Origin: Terriglobus aquaticus
GTDB lineage: Bacteria; Acidobacteriota; Terriglobia; Terriglobales; Acidobacteriaceae
Reading direction: 5' to 3'
DNA length: 64,000 bases
Assembly: GCF_025685415.1 (NCBI RefSeq)
Contig: NZ_JAGSYB010000001.1
Location: 3,472,001 to 3,536,000, forward strand
The position numbers were made by a program, and so were the translations under genes. The notes under the pieces were generated by a model. That model was given only the letters and a program-made list of their open reading frames with translations, was not told the DNA's origin and made no database searches. Shown one piece after another: positions 52,969-62,214 of the stretch. Position 1 is the first letter of the stretch; every line of letters begins with the position of its first letter.

Positions 52969-54588
52969 ATGCGGCTTGGCTTGATCCGGTGGATGTTCGA
53001 TCGGGAACAGGGCGTGGGCGACCGCTTGATTGCGCGCTGGCTGTTCCTGCGAGCGCTGGGCGTCATCTATTTCGCCGCGTTTCTCGCTCTGGTCTTCCAG
53101 GCTCGCGGTCTCATCGGAACGGCCGGCATCCTGCCTGCGCAGGCTTACCTGCAAAGCCTGCATGGTGCGGGCGTGCTGCGCTTCTGGTACGCGCCCTCGC
53201 TGCTGTGGATCAGCAGCGGCAACGGCATGCTGATGGCCCTCATATGGCTCGGCCTTGCTGCGTCGCTGCTGCTGGTGTGCAACGTCGCACCGCGCTCCAT
53301 GCTGCTCGTCTGCTTCGTGTGCTTCCTGTCGTTTGTCGGCGTGTCGCAGGACTTCGGTGCTTACCAGTCTGACGGCATGCTGCTGGAGGCGGGCCTCCTG
53401 AGCCTGTTCGTAGCGCCGTCGGGCCTCTTGCCGGGATTGGGAGCGCGCTCGCTTCCATCGCGCGCCGCGGTATTCCTACTGCTCTGGGAGTGGTTCCGCA
53501 TCTACTTCGAATCGGGCGTGGTCAAAATTCAAAGTGGCGACCCCACCTGGCGCAACCTGACCGCGATGTATGAGTACTACCAGAACGGCCCGCTGCCCAC
53601 GTGGGTCGGCTGGTACCTGCAGCACTTACCGCACTGGTTTCACATCGGCACGGCGGGACTCACGCTGGTCATGGAGTTCGCCCTGGTGTGGATGGCGTTT
53701 CTGCCTCGGCCGTTCCGCATTGCCTGCTTCGTGATCGTCACTGTGTGGCAGGCCGGCGTCATCGCCACGGCGAACTATGCGTTTCTCAACTACCTGGTCC
53801 TCGTGCTGGCGGTGTTTCTGCTGGACGATGCTCTGCTGCGGCGTTGGGTACCGGCGCGCTTCCGCACCGGTCTTCCTTCAGCGGAGAGCGATGCCCGGCT
53901 GCGCGACGAGAGCGCAACGCAGCAATCACACCAAGCGCATCCGCTGGGCCTGCGGCGCGGAGCCGCCGTACTTGGCACGGCGGTCGTGCTTACGTGGGTC
54001 GGGTACAACACCACGGCGCAGTTGATCCGCATGCTCTTGCCGGACGTGCCGTTACCGCAGGCACCCATCGCTGCACTGGAGCCGTTTCGCGTCGCCAACA
54101 GCTACGGTCTCTTCGCGAACATGACCCCGCACCGCTACGAGATTGAGTTCCAGGGCTCGAACGACGGCACTACCTGGCAGTCCTATGAGTTCCGCTTCAA
54201 GCCGCAGGAGGTGAACGCGCGGCCACCCATCTACGCGCCCTACCAGCCACGCTTCGACTGGAACCTTTGGTTCGCGTCGCTGTCTACCTGGCAGCAGGAG
54301 CCCATCGTTCCGCTAACCGAGGAGCGTTTGCTCGATGGCGACCGCGACGTGCTCTCACTTTTCCGCAGCAGCCCGTTCTCACCGCGGCAGCCGCCCCGGT
54401 ACGTGCGCGCTGTCATCTGGCAGTACTGGTTTAGCACGCCCGTGCAGAAGCGGCTAACAGACGTCTGGTGGACGCGCGCGCTGCTAGGCACGTATGCTCC
54501 GACAATTACAAAAACTCAGGGCGGCCGCTACGCCGCCGTGGACGCCCCCACATGGACCGGCGCGGTCGAGGATCGACCCGTGCCGTAG
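52969..54588 (+). CDS. Lipase maturation factor family membrane protein
   Basis: 539 aa from ATG 52969 (AGGGG upstream). About ten hydrophobic segments: ALGVIYFAAFLALVFQARGL, WEWFRIYFESGVVKIQSGDP, YLQHLPHWFHIGTAGLTLVM. The soluble C-terminal part (PHRYEIEFQGSNDGTTWQSY, QPRFDWNLWFASLSTW, YVRAVIWQYWFSTPVQK) is the LMF1-type domain. Eukaryotic LMF1 aids lipase folding in the ER; the bacterial role is unknown. Stands alone, divergent from the paraslipin gene. Confidence 0.88.
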   Translation: MRLGLIRWMFDREQGVGDRLIARWLFLRALGVIYFAAFLALVFQARGLIGTAGILPAQAYLQSLHGAGVLRFWYAPSLLWISSGNGMLMALIWLGLAASLLLVCNVAPRSMLLVCFVCFLSFVGVSQDFGAYQSDGMLLEAGLLSLFVAPSGLLPGLGARSLPSRAAVFLLLWEWFRIYFESGVVKIQSGDPTWRNLTAMYEYYQNGPLPTWVGWYLQHLPHWFHIGTAGLTLVMEFALVWMAFLPRPFRIACFVIVTVWQAGVIATANYAFLNYLVLVLAVFLLDDALLRRWVPARFRTGLPSAESDARLRDESATQQSHQAHPLGLRRGAAVLGTAVVLTWVGYNTTAQLIRMLLPDVPLPQAPIAALEPFRVANSYGLFANMTPHRYEIEFQGSNDGTTWQSYEFRFKPQEVNARPPIYAPYQPRFDWNLWFASLSTWQQEPIVPLTEERLLDGDRDVLSLFRSSPFSPRQPPRYVRAVIWQYWFSTPVQKRLTDVWWTRALLGTYAPTITKTQGGRYAAVDAPTWTGAVEDRPVP

Positions 54589-54746
54589 CGGCCGTGTGCG
54601 GTGTTGTGTCAGAGCGCACTCCTGCTCCTTGGGCCAGCGTCCGGGGCAGCGTTTGAGAGCCTCCGAAAAAAATTGCGAACCGAGCAATCCGAAGTCTCAC
54701 CCCGTCCGTTGTAGCTAGAAAGCAGTACAACTTCTGAGGGACCCTG
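54589..54746 (+). other. Intergenic region with inverted repeats before the S53 peptidase
   Basis: 158 bp. GTTGTA (54708-54713) and TACAAC (54726-54731) form an inverted repeat just upstream of the peptidase ribosome site GAGGGA, and TTGC/GCAA at 54673-54687 form another. Either could be an operator. No clear terminator for the preceding gene is seen. Confidence 0.3.
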
Positions 54747-56411
54747 ATGACTCGATCGCATCGTTTCGGTGTAGCCGCATTGTCGATGGCGGCTACTTTG
54801 CTGGGCAGTTCTGTTTTTGCGCAAACCCTTACCGCCTGGGCCCCCACGGCAACGCAGGCATTGCCACTCTCCACACTTGTATCCGCAACCGACCTGGGAC
54901 CCTTGCCGGTTTCCACGCCGGTGACGGTACGTCTTGGCCTCGCCGTTCAGAACAAGGCTGCACTGCTGAGTCTGGTCAAGGCGCAGAGCGATCCGAAGAG
55001 CGCCAGCTACGGCAAGTTCCTCACGCCGGCGCAGTTCGCCACCAGTTTCGGTGCACCCGCAGCGCAGGTTTCGGCCGTCGTGCAATACCTGCAGTCGGCC
55101 GGCTTCGGCAACATTAAGGTCGAGCCGAACAACCTGATCGTCTCCGCCGACGGTACTGCTGCCCAGGCGTCCGCGGCGTTCAACACACCGCTGGAGAAGA
55201 TCAGCCAGTTCGGCAAACAGGTCTATGTCAACACGTCTGCAGCGCAGGTCCCTGCTTCGTTGGGCGGCATTGTCACCGCGGTATTGGGCCTGAACACGGC
55301 AGGCCAGATGAAGCCGAATCTCGCACTGCCTTCTACCCCTCTGCCGCAGTATGCGGTGTCGTACACGCCCAAGCAGTTTCAGCACCTCTACTCGGCTGAC
55401 TACGTTGCGCCCGCGAACAACGCGACCATCGCGATCATGGCGGAGGGCGATATGACCGGTGTTCTGTCTGATCTGCGCCTTGCGGAAGCGTCGTTCGGTC
55501 TGCCGCAGGTTCCGGTAGAAGTTGTGCAGGTGGGACTCGCTAGCCCCGATGTTTCCGGCGCCGACGAGTGGGACATGGACACGCAGTACTCGACCGGCAT
55601 GGCTGGCAATGTCAGCAAGTTGTACCTCTACGCAACGACGTCGCTGTCGGACTCGGACCTGGCTCTGGAGTTCTCGCGCTGGGCAACGGACAACAAGGCC
55701 AAGGCGGCAAGTGCGTCGCTGGGTGAATGCGAGGCATTCCCGTATCTGGACGGCTCCATGCTGGTCGACGACATGATCTTCCTGGAAGCCGCGGCGCAGG
55801 GTCAGACCTTCTTCGCTTCCTCGGGCGACACGGGTTCGTTCTGCTCAGTGGGGACGCCGAATGGTGTGCCGGCCGGCGCTCCGCTGGTGGAGTATCCCGC
55901 GGCTAGCCCCTACGTTGTAGGCGTGGGCGGAACCACGTTGCTGGCCAACCAGAATGGCAATTACAACCAGGAGATCACCTGGTACGCGGGTGGCGGTGGC
56001 CTGTCGCAGTTTGAAGGCGCAACCTTCTGGCAAAAGGCGGCCAGCCCGGTTCTGGCACAGTCCAACACGCGTTCCGTTCCAGACATTGCGCTCGATGCAG
56101 ACCCCTACACTGGCGCTTCGGTCTACGTGAACGGCGCTGCCGAAGGCGTGGGCGGAACCAGTCTGTCGTCTCCGTTGGCACTCGGTATCTGGGCGCGTGC
56201 CGTGTCCAGCAATCCCAACCTCGGCTTCGCTCCCATCCGCTTGTACAGCCTGTATGACGGAACGGGTGTTACGGGTGCCTATCCCTATGGTGGCTTCCAC
56301 GACATCACCGTCGGCAGCAACGGCTTGTACACCGCTCTGCCCGGCTTTGATTTCACCACCGGCCTTGGCAGCGTGATCGTCGATCAGCTCACGCTGGCGC
56401 TGTCTCGCTAG
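54747..56411 (+). CDS. S53 family peptidase (sedolisin/kumamolisin-like) with propeptide
   Basis: 554 aa. A signal peptide ends near VFAQ. Residues about 50-190 form the Pro-kumamolisin activation domain (SASYGKFLTPAQFATSFGAP). The catalytic domain has Glu274 and Asp278 (ADEWDMDTQY), oxyanion Asp361 (FASSGDTGSF) and nucleophile Ser472 (GVGGTSLSSP), matching the E-x3-D ... S tetrad. A calcium-site segment near the end (PGFDFTTGLGSV) is present. Secreted endopeptidase, usually active at acid pH, fitting an acid-soil lifestyle. Monocistronic. Confidence 0.92.
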   Translation: MTRSHRFGVAALSMAATLLGSSVFAQTLTAWAPTATQALPLSTLVSATDLGPLPVSTPVTVRLGLAVQNKAALLSLVKAQSDPKSASYGKFLTPAQFATSFGAPAAQVSAVVQYLQSAGFGNIKVEPNNLIVSADGTAAQASAAFNTPLEKISQFGKQVYVNTSAAQVPASLGGIVTAVLGLNTAGQMKPNLALPSTPLPQYAVSYTPKQFQHLYSADYVAPANNATIAIMAEGDMTGVLSDLRLAEASFGLPQVPVEVVQVGLASPDVSGADEWDMDTQYSTGMAGNVSKLYLYATTSLSDSDLALEFSRWATDNKAKAASASLGECEAFPYLDGSMLVDDMIFLEAAAQGQTFFASSGDTGSFCSVGTPNGVPAGAPLVEYPAASPYVVGVGGTTLLANQNGNYNQEITWYAGGGGLSQFEGATFWQKAASPVLAQSNTRSVPDIALDADPYTGASVYVNGAAEGVGGTSLSSPLALGIWARAVSSNPNLGFAPIRLYSLYDGTGVTGAYPYGGFHDITVGSNGLYTALPGFDFTTGLGSVIVDQLTLALSR

Positions 56412-56508
56412 CTGGCGAAGCTACGCCGCGGTTGTCGGGGGATCGCCGCGGCGTCGTTTCGTTGACTTGCTTCACTGAAGTTACTGGACTTACCTCAGGA
56501 GTTGCAGC

Positions 56509-57048
56509 ATGCGTCTTTTTGCTCTCGCGGCGGCAGTTACTCTGTCGCTGATTCCGTCGCTCGCCTCGGCGTCGACGATCTACAACTACACCGGTCAGGC
56601 TTATTCGTCTGCGACCACGCCCTACACCACTTCGGAGTTCGTGACGGGCAGCTTCACCGTGGACACGCCCCTGGCCGCAAACCTGACGAACGGAACGGTA
56701 ACGCCGGTATCGTTCAGCTTCAACGATGGCGTGCAGACCATCACCGACCAGACCGCCTTTAGTTCTTCGTTCGGGGATCTATCAACCGATGCCAACGGCA
56801 ACATCATCGGTTACTACATCCAGATCTATAACCTCGCCCAGGGCTTCATCAAGCTGAGCAACGTGGGTGGCGGCCTGTCCGGCGACACGGTTCGGCTAAC
56901 GGTCGCAACGTCCGGCAGCAACACGGTCGCCGGTGCGTTCCAACCCATAGCAGCCAGCGCAGCCGCAACACCGGAGCCGTCCGGCTTTGTTCTGCTGGGC
57001 ACCAGCGCTCTGGGACTTGTGGGTCTCGTCCGACGGCGTTTGGTGTAA
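56509..57048 (+). CDS. PEP-CTERM sorting domain protein
   Basis: 179 aa. Signal peptide (LFALAAAVTLSLIPSLASAS), a beta-rich Thr/Ser/Gly-rich middle, and the C-terminal tripartite sorting signal: TPEPS, the hydrophobic helix GFVLLGTSALGLVGL and the basic end VRRRLV. Such proteins are processed by an exosortase, which is not in this window, and often relate to exopolysaccharide. The AGGAG site precedes the ATG; a strong terminator follows. Function of the middle part is unknown. Confidence 0.85.
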   Translation: MRLFALAAAVTLSLIPSLASASTIYNYTGQAYSSATTPYTTSEFVTGSFTVDTPLAANLTNGTVTPVSFSFNDGVQTITDQTAFSSSFGDLSTDANGNIIGYYIQIYNLAQGFIKLSNVGGGLSGDTVRLTVATSGSNTVAGAFQPIAASAAATPEPSGFVLLGTSALGLVGLVRRRLV

Positions 57049-57073
57049 GCGCGCCAGCATCACGTTCGCGCAA

Positions 57074-57105
57074 GGGCCTGGCCAAGGGTGGCCAGGCCCC
57101 TTTTT
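57074..57105 (+). terminator. Intrinsic terminator after the PEP-CTERM gene
   Basis: GGGCCTGGCC-AAGGGT-GGCCAGGCCC, a 10-bp perfect stem, followed by CTTTTT. It rules out the RNase R start at 57088, which would lie inside it. Confidence 0.92.
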
Positions 57106-57129
57106 CGTCGCGGCAGTATCCTCAAGAGG

Positions 57130-60084
57130 ATGTCTGGTCACCCGTATCCGCAGACTGATCGCGAACTGCTCCGCCGCATGGAGCGCGGTGGCGGCCGCGC
57201 TACCTACAAGCAGCTCGTGCGCGAGCTTGGCATCGGCGGCGGCCGCGAGCGCCGGCTGCTGCTGGAACAGCTCGCCAAGATGACCGCGCGTGGCGCCCTG
57301 GTGAAGGTGGACCGCGAACAGTGGGCTGTGCCGCGGGCAGACGACAGGGAACAGGGCGGAGGCAGCAGGCCAGGTGGCGGCAACTTCGGCGCGGCTGCGT
57401 TTGCGCCGGGCCGCTCCGGCGGGCGTCGCGGCTTTGCGGCAGAGATGGCGGCGCGCGTGCGCGGCCGGCAGCGGGCTTCGGCTGGCCACCGCGACGACCT
57501 GATGGCGGGCCGACTCTCGCTCCATCGCGACGGCTTCGGCTTTGTGCGGCCCAACGGCGCTGAAGGCCAGGACAGCGACATCTTCATCCCGCCGCATGAT
57601 CTGAACAGTGCCATGCAGGGCGACCAGGTGCTGGTGGATGCCGGACCTCCCACGCGTGAGGGGCGCCGGGCCGGCCGCGTGGTCCGTGTGCTCACGCGCC
57701 GCAATCCGACCGTGGTCGGCATCTTCCATGCCTCGGGAGCGCGCGGTCGCTCGTCCGACTTCTTCGAAGGCAGCGATCCACGCTCGCGTGGTGCTTACGT
57801 TGTTCCGTTCGACACGCGGGTGGCGCGCGTCGTGCTCATCCCTGACGAACACGATCTGCCCGCCGCTGCCATTACGCCGCACCGCACGCTGGGCGAAGAG
57901 GCGATGAAGCAGGAGCATCGCTGGGATGGCACGGCTGAAAATCTGACCGGTCTCGCTGTCGATGTCGAGATCACGCAATTCCCCACCGAGCATTCGCCCG
58001 CGCGCGGCCGCGTGATCGAGGTTCTGGGCGATCCCAATGGGTTTGGCGTCGACGTGGAGATCGTCATCCGCAAGCATCACCTGCCCCACGTCTTTCCGGC
58101 GGAGGTGCTGGCCGAAGCGCAGGAGGCCGCGCAGTGGAACGTGGCCGCTTTGCTGGAAGAGCAGGGATCTGGCAGCACGGAACAGGGCACAGAGGCCGCA
58201 GGCCGACGCGACTTCCGCGACGAGCCGATTGTGACCATCGACGGCGAGACTGCAAAGGACTTCGACGACGCCGTTCTGGTTCGCGCGTTGGACGACGGCA
58301 CGTTTGAATTGCAGGTACACATCGCCGACGTCGCCGAGTATGTCGCGGATGGCACCGCACTGGATTTGGAAGCGCGCCTGCGCGGCAACAGCGTCTACTT
58401 CCCGGATCGCGCAATCCCGATGCTGCCGCAGGAACTGAGCAACGGCGAGTGTTCGCTGCGTCCCGATGAGGACCGGCTGGTGCTCAGTTGCGTCGCCCAG
58501 ATCGATTCCCAGGGCAACGTGCTCGGCTATGAAGTGTGCGAGGGCATGATCCGTTCGGCTCGCCGCATGACTTACACGAAGGTGCAAAAGATCCTGGACG
58601 GCGACGCCGAGCTGCGCGAAGAGTACGCGCCCTTTGTCGCCGACTTCGAGCTGATGCTCGACTTGGCAAAGCGGCTGAACGGCAAGCGCGTTCGCCGGGG
58701 CTCTATTGACTTCGATCTGCCGGAGCCGGTGATCGAGTTCGACGAGCGTGGAGCGATGCGGGGCGTCGTGCGCAGCGAGCGCGCATGGGCCAATCGCCTG
58801 ATCGAAGAGTTCATGCTCTGCGCCAACGAGTGCGTAGCCCGCTGGGTTGAGGCGCAGGGCGTCCCCGGTATGTACCGCATTCACGAGCAGCCCGACGCGA
58901 AGAAGATTGTCGAGTTCGAAGATCAGGCGGCGGAGTTCGGCTACACGCTCGGCGTGGGGCCGCTGCCGGTGCAGGTTGTGAAAACCAAGGGCGACAAGCG
59001 CGAGGCACATCGCCGCAACGAGCGCGACCGGGATCGCGGCCGCTCGGCGCATCGTGAGGCGCGAGGCCACCAGGTTGTTGGCGCAATCGATGTATCGCCG
59101 AAGCTGTACCAGCGGCTGACGGAGAAGATCGCGGGCAAGCCGGAAGAACGCATTCTCAGCTACCTGATGCTTCGATCGCTCAAGCAGGCGAAGTACTCGG
59201 CCGACAACGAGGGCCACTTTGCGCTAGCCGCGCCCAGCTACACGCACTTCACCTCGCCCATTCGCCGCTACCCCGATCTTGTGGTGCATCGCGTGGTGAA
59301 GACGCTGCTGCGCGAAGGCGCTTCGCCCATCGGTGAGGCCGAGGAGACCGCCTCGCAAAGCGCGCGCAACCTCGTCGCCAGGGAGCGATCGCACGGCCGC
59401 TCGTATACCCGCAACAACCAGGAGTACGCACCGCCCTACGCGCACGATGAGATCGCGGCCATCGCTCAGGAGTGCAGCGAAACCGAGCGCCGCGCCGCCG
59501 ACGCCGAACGCGAACTCATCGAACTTAAGAAGCTGCAGTTCATGGCAGACCGCGTCGGCGAAGAGTTCGACGCCATCGTGCTCAGCGTGACCAAGTACGG
59601 CTTCTTCGTGGAGCTCAACGATCTCTTTGTCGAAGGCCTGGTGCCCATCTACACGCTGCAAGGTGACCACTTCACTTATCGCGAGACGCAGCGCGAGATC
59701 AAGGGTGGTGCGACCGGTTTTGTCTACCGGCCCGGCATGCGGGTCCGCGTCCTGCTGGACCGCATCGACCGCGAAAACCGCCGCCTGCAGTTCGCGGTCG
59801 TAGATGATGAGGCCGAGCCTTCGGTAAAGCCGGATCAGCCCGCGAATAGATCTTCCGAAGCGCCTGCCGGGACCAAGAAGTTCGTATCCAAGAAGGGCAA
59901 AGCCTCTGCGAAACAGGTCGGCGCGGCTGCGCGCGATACGGGTGCCTCGGCCAGGCGTCCGGGCGGCAAGTCGAGCAAGTCCGCCCTGCCCTCGTGGGTG
60001 CCGGAGGAAATCGCACATCCGCGGAAGAAGTCCAACAAGCAGCGCTCTGCAGAAGCGAAGCAGAAGAAGCGAAAAAAGCGGTAA
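57130..60084 (+). CDS. rnr: Ribonuclease R
   Basis: 984 aa from ATG 57130 with AAGAGG upstream. A 3'-5' exoribonuclease that degrades structured RNA. Domains: N-terminal winged helix (about 1-75), cold-shock RNA-binding domains (about 115-300), RNB catalytic domain with Asp371, Asp377, Asp379 and Asp380 (IDGETAKDFDDAVLV), an S1 domain (about 815-895, FDAIVLSVTKYGFFVELNDL) and a Lys-rich tail. Compared with E. coli (about 813 aa) it is longer, with a Gly/Arg-rich linker near 85-115, a charged insertion at about 618-650 inside the RNB domain, and an extended tail. Confidence 0.95.
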   Translation: MSGHPYPQTDRELLRRMERGGGRATYKQLVRELGIGGGRERRLLLEQLAKMTARGALVKVDREQWAVPRADDREQGGGSRPGGGNFGAAAFAPGRSGGRRGFAAEMAARVRGRQRASAGHRDDLMAGRLSLHRDGFGFVRPNGAEGQDSDIFIPPHDLNSAMQGDQVLVDAGPPTREGRRAGRVVRVLTRRNPTVVGIFHASGARGRSSDFFEGSDPRSRGAYVVPFDTRVARVVLIPDEHDLPAAAITPHRTLGEEAMKQEHRWDGTAENLTGLAVDVEITQFPTEHSPARGRVIEVLGDPNGFGVDVEIVIRKHHLPHVFPAEVLAEAQEAAQWNVAALLEEQGSGSTEQGTEAAGRRDFRDEPIVTIDGETAKDFDDAVLVRALDDGTFELQVHIADVAEYVADGTALDLEARLRGNSVYFPDRAIPMLPQELSNGECSLRPDEDRLVLSCVAQIDSQGNVLGYEVCEGMIRSARRMTYTKVQKILDGDAELREEYAPFVADFELMLDLAKRLNGKRVRRGSIDFDLPEPVIEFDERGAMRGVVRSERAWANRLIEEFMLCANECVARWVEAQGVPGMYRIHEQPDAKKIVEFEDQAAEFGYTLGVGPLPVQVVKTKGDKREAHRRNERDRDRGRSAHREARGHQVVGAIDVSPKLYQRLTEKIAGKPEERILSYLMLRSLKQAKYSADNEGHFALAAPSYTHFTSPIRRYPDLVVHRVVKTLLREGASPIGEAEETASQSARNLVARERSHGRSYTRNNQEYAPPYAHDEIAAIAQECSETERRAADAERELIELKKLQFMADRVGEEFDAIVLSVTKYGFFVELNDLFVEGLVPIYTLQGDHFTYRETQREIKGGATGFVYRPGMRVRVLLDRIDRENRRLQFAVVDDEAEPSVKPDQPANRSSEAPAGTKKFVSKKGKASAKQVGAAARDTGASARRPGGKSSKSALPSWVPEEIAHPRKKSNKQRSAEAKQKKRKKR

Positions 60085-60108
60085 GCGAGCGCGGTTCCAG
60101 TCGTCCGA

Positions 60109-60966
60109 TCAAGCTTCGGAACGTCGCGCCGTCACCTGCAGATATTCGTTCGGCACAAGCATGTGGTGCTCGGGGTTCGGCGCGGTGTTTGCGCCAGACC
60201 ACAGTTGGATCAGGTCGGCCGCAAAGGCCTCCTGCCGCGCTGCGTCCAACCGCTGAAAGGCGGCCTGCGTCGGTCCGAAGTAGCGCCGGAAGTGCTCCAC
60301 GGTTTCGGCCGCGCTCATCGGCATGTCAAACATCAGCCCGATCCGCTCTGTCCGGATGTCGCAGAAACGCCCGTCCAGCCGCTGGTGCACGGTGATCGGA
60401 TCGCCCCACAGCACTGGCGGCGGCAGCGGCACACCGTCCGGTCCTGGCGGTGGCGGAGCGTGCCTGGAGCCCACGGCGAACATGTGGCCGGCGAAACCAC
60501 CGGGCGTCCAGTTCGCCATCGCCAGCGTTCCACCCGGTCGCAACACGCGCGCCAACTCCGCCGCGACACGCTCCGGGCGCGGCGCGAACATGGCACCGAA
60601 CATCGTAACCACCGCGTCAAAGCTCGCGTCCGGGTAGGGCAATGCCTCGGCGTCGCCCTCGTCAAACTGGACTGTGAGACCCTCTGAAACCGCTCTCTGA
60701 CGCGCCTGCTCCAGCAGGTTGGGGGCGATGTCCACGCCGGTGACGATGGCGCCTGCCCGAGCGATGGGCAGAGCAAGGTTGCCGGTACCGGTGGCCACGT
60801 CCAGCACGCGGGCTCCCGCTGGGAATGCAAGCCGCTGTGCGAATGCGATGGCATCGTTCTCGACGGTGTGCGCGATCACACCGAAGTCGCCTGCCATCCA
60901 CGCGGCGCGCATGCCTGCTTTAATCTTCTCGAACCCTGTGTCTTGCTTAGGATCTGACGCGACCAT
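60109..60966 (-). CDS. Class I SAM-dependent methyltransferase
   Basis: 285 aa, cytoplasmic. Motif I is RVLDVATGTGNLALPIARAG, followed by acidic loop VTGVDIAPNLLEQARQ, motif II FDEGDAEALPYPDASFDAVV and motif IV LRPGGTLAMANWTPGGFAG, the UbiE/Methyltransf_11 class. The acceptor-binding C-terminus is not informative, so the substrate is unknown. Converges with rnr (24 nt between stops). Confidence 0.85.
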   Translation of the reverse strand: MVASDPKQDTGFEKIKAGMRAAWMAGDFGVIAHTVENDAIAFAQRLAFPAGARVLDVATGTGNLALPIARAGAIVTGVDIAPNLLEQARQRAVSEGLTVQFDEGDAEALPYPDASFDAVVTMFGAMFAPRPERVAAELARVLRPGGTLAMANWTPGGFAGHMFAVGSRHAPPPPGPDGVPLPPPVLWGDPITVHQRLDGRFCDIRTERIGLMFDMPMSAAETVEHFRRYFGPTQAAFQRLDAARQEAFAADLIQLWSGANTAPNPEHHMLVPNEYLQVTARRSEA

Positions 60967-61053
60967 GTATCGTCCCCTTTTTGACTGCGGACAGAATCAG
61001 CCGCGGTTCAGAGGACGTCAAGCAAAACTTGCTTCCGAATCTTCTGTCAACAG

Positions 61054-62214
61054 TTACGCTGCCACTGCGTCGCGCCGCTCCAGGCGAGCTGCGATCAGCA
61101 CCGCCAGCAGCACTACGGTCGTCACAGCCGCGCTCGCATAACTCAGCCGGCCGTAGCCGAATCCGCGCGTCAGCACCAGGCCGCCCAGACTGGCGCCCAA
61201 CGCATTGCCCAGGTTGAACGCGCCCTGATTGAGCGTGCTCGGCAGATTGGGCGCGCCTTTCGCTTGTTCCACGATGCGCGCCTGCAGCGGTGCTCCAGCG
61301 GCGAAGTTCACCATCCCGAAGGCGCACACAGCAATCACGCTGGGCACCACGCTCCGCACGGCAAACGGCAGTGTTAGAAAGATCGCCAGCAGCGTTCCAT
61401 ATCCAATCCACAGAGCCGGGATCTGCCGCCAATCGCTCAGCCGCGCGCCGACCAAGTTGCCGATTGTGATTGCGACTCCGAAGATCACCAGCACCTTGGT
61501 CACCGCATGTGGCGTCAATCCCGTCACGTTTTCCAGCAGAGGCGTAATGTACGTCAGGACGCAGAACATCGCCGTGCTCGAAAGAGTGCTCATTGTCAGA
61601 ACGACTTGCACACCGGGCCGCAGTACCGTGCGGAACTCGCTGCGGAGGTCGATCGTCTCCGGCCACTGCCGCGGCACAAACGCCAGGAGCCCCGCGCCAG
61701 CCATAAGCCCGATCGGAATCAGTGCGGCAAACGACATGCGCCACCCGAAGTGCTGACCCAGCGCCGTTCCCGCCGGCACTCCCAGCACATTCGCCAGCGT
61801 CAGCCCGGTAAACATGAGCGCAATCGCCTGTGCTCGCTTTTCTGGTGGAACCAGGCCCGCTGCAACGATGCTGCCAATTCCGAAGAACGCACCGTGCGAC
61901 AGCGCCGTCAGGATGCGCGCCCCCAGCAGCAGGCCGTAGTTCGGTGCCAGCGCGCACAGGGCGTTGCCGACTACAAACATGCCCATCAGGAACACCAGCG
62001 CTCGCCGCCGCTCCCAGCGGCTCACCAGCAGCGCGATCCACGGCGATCCCAGGGTTACGCTCAGGGCGTACGCCGTCACCAGCGTTCCCGCCTTTGGAAT
62101 CGACACGGAAAAGTCCCGTGCCAGGTCCGGCAGCAAGCCCAGGATGATGAACTCGGTCGTGCCGATGCCAAACGCGGCAACCGCCAGCGCCAGCAGCGCG
62201 CGATTCTTCAGCAT
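61054..62214 (-). CDS. MFS transporter, DHA1 (AraJ/YdhP-like) efflux family
   Basis: 386 aa from ATG 62214, whose first base is the last base of the purF stop; a longer frame would overlap purF. Twelve membrane helices: LALAVAAFGIGTTEFIILGL is the hallmark opening of this sugar-efflux/drug-resistance group, and SRWERRRALVFLMGMFVVGN is the loop 2-3 motif. Export substrate unknown. The coupling to purF suggests co-expression with purine synthesis, possibly for export of a purine compound (inference). Confidence 0.87.
   Translation of the reverse strand: MLKNRALLALAVAAFGIGTTEFIILGLLPDLARDFSVSIPKAGTLVTAYALSVTLGSPWIALLVSRWERRRALVFLMGMFVVGNALCALAPNYGLLLGARILTALSHGAFFGIGSIVAAGLVPPEKRAQAIALMFTGLTLANVLGVPAGTALGQHFGWRMSFAALIPIGLMAGAGLLAFVPRQWPETIDLRSEFRTVLRPGVQVVLTMSTLSSTAMFCVLTYITPLLENVTGLTPHAVTKVLVIFGVAITIGNLVGARLSDWRQIPALWIGYGTLLAIFLTLPFAVRSVVPSVIAVCAFGMVNFAAGAPLQARIVEQAKGAPNLPSTLNQGAFNLGNALGASLGGLVLTRGFGYGRLSYASAAVTTVVLLAVLIAARLERRDAVAA

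Noticed and set aside
56896-59217. A 773-codon open frame on the minus strand
   Set aside because: It lies opposite rnr and the PEP-CTERM gene, both with strong signatures; a shadow frame.
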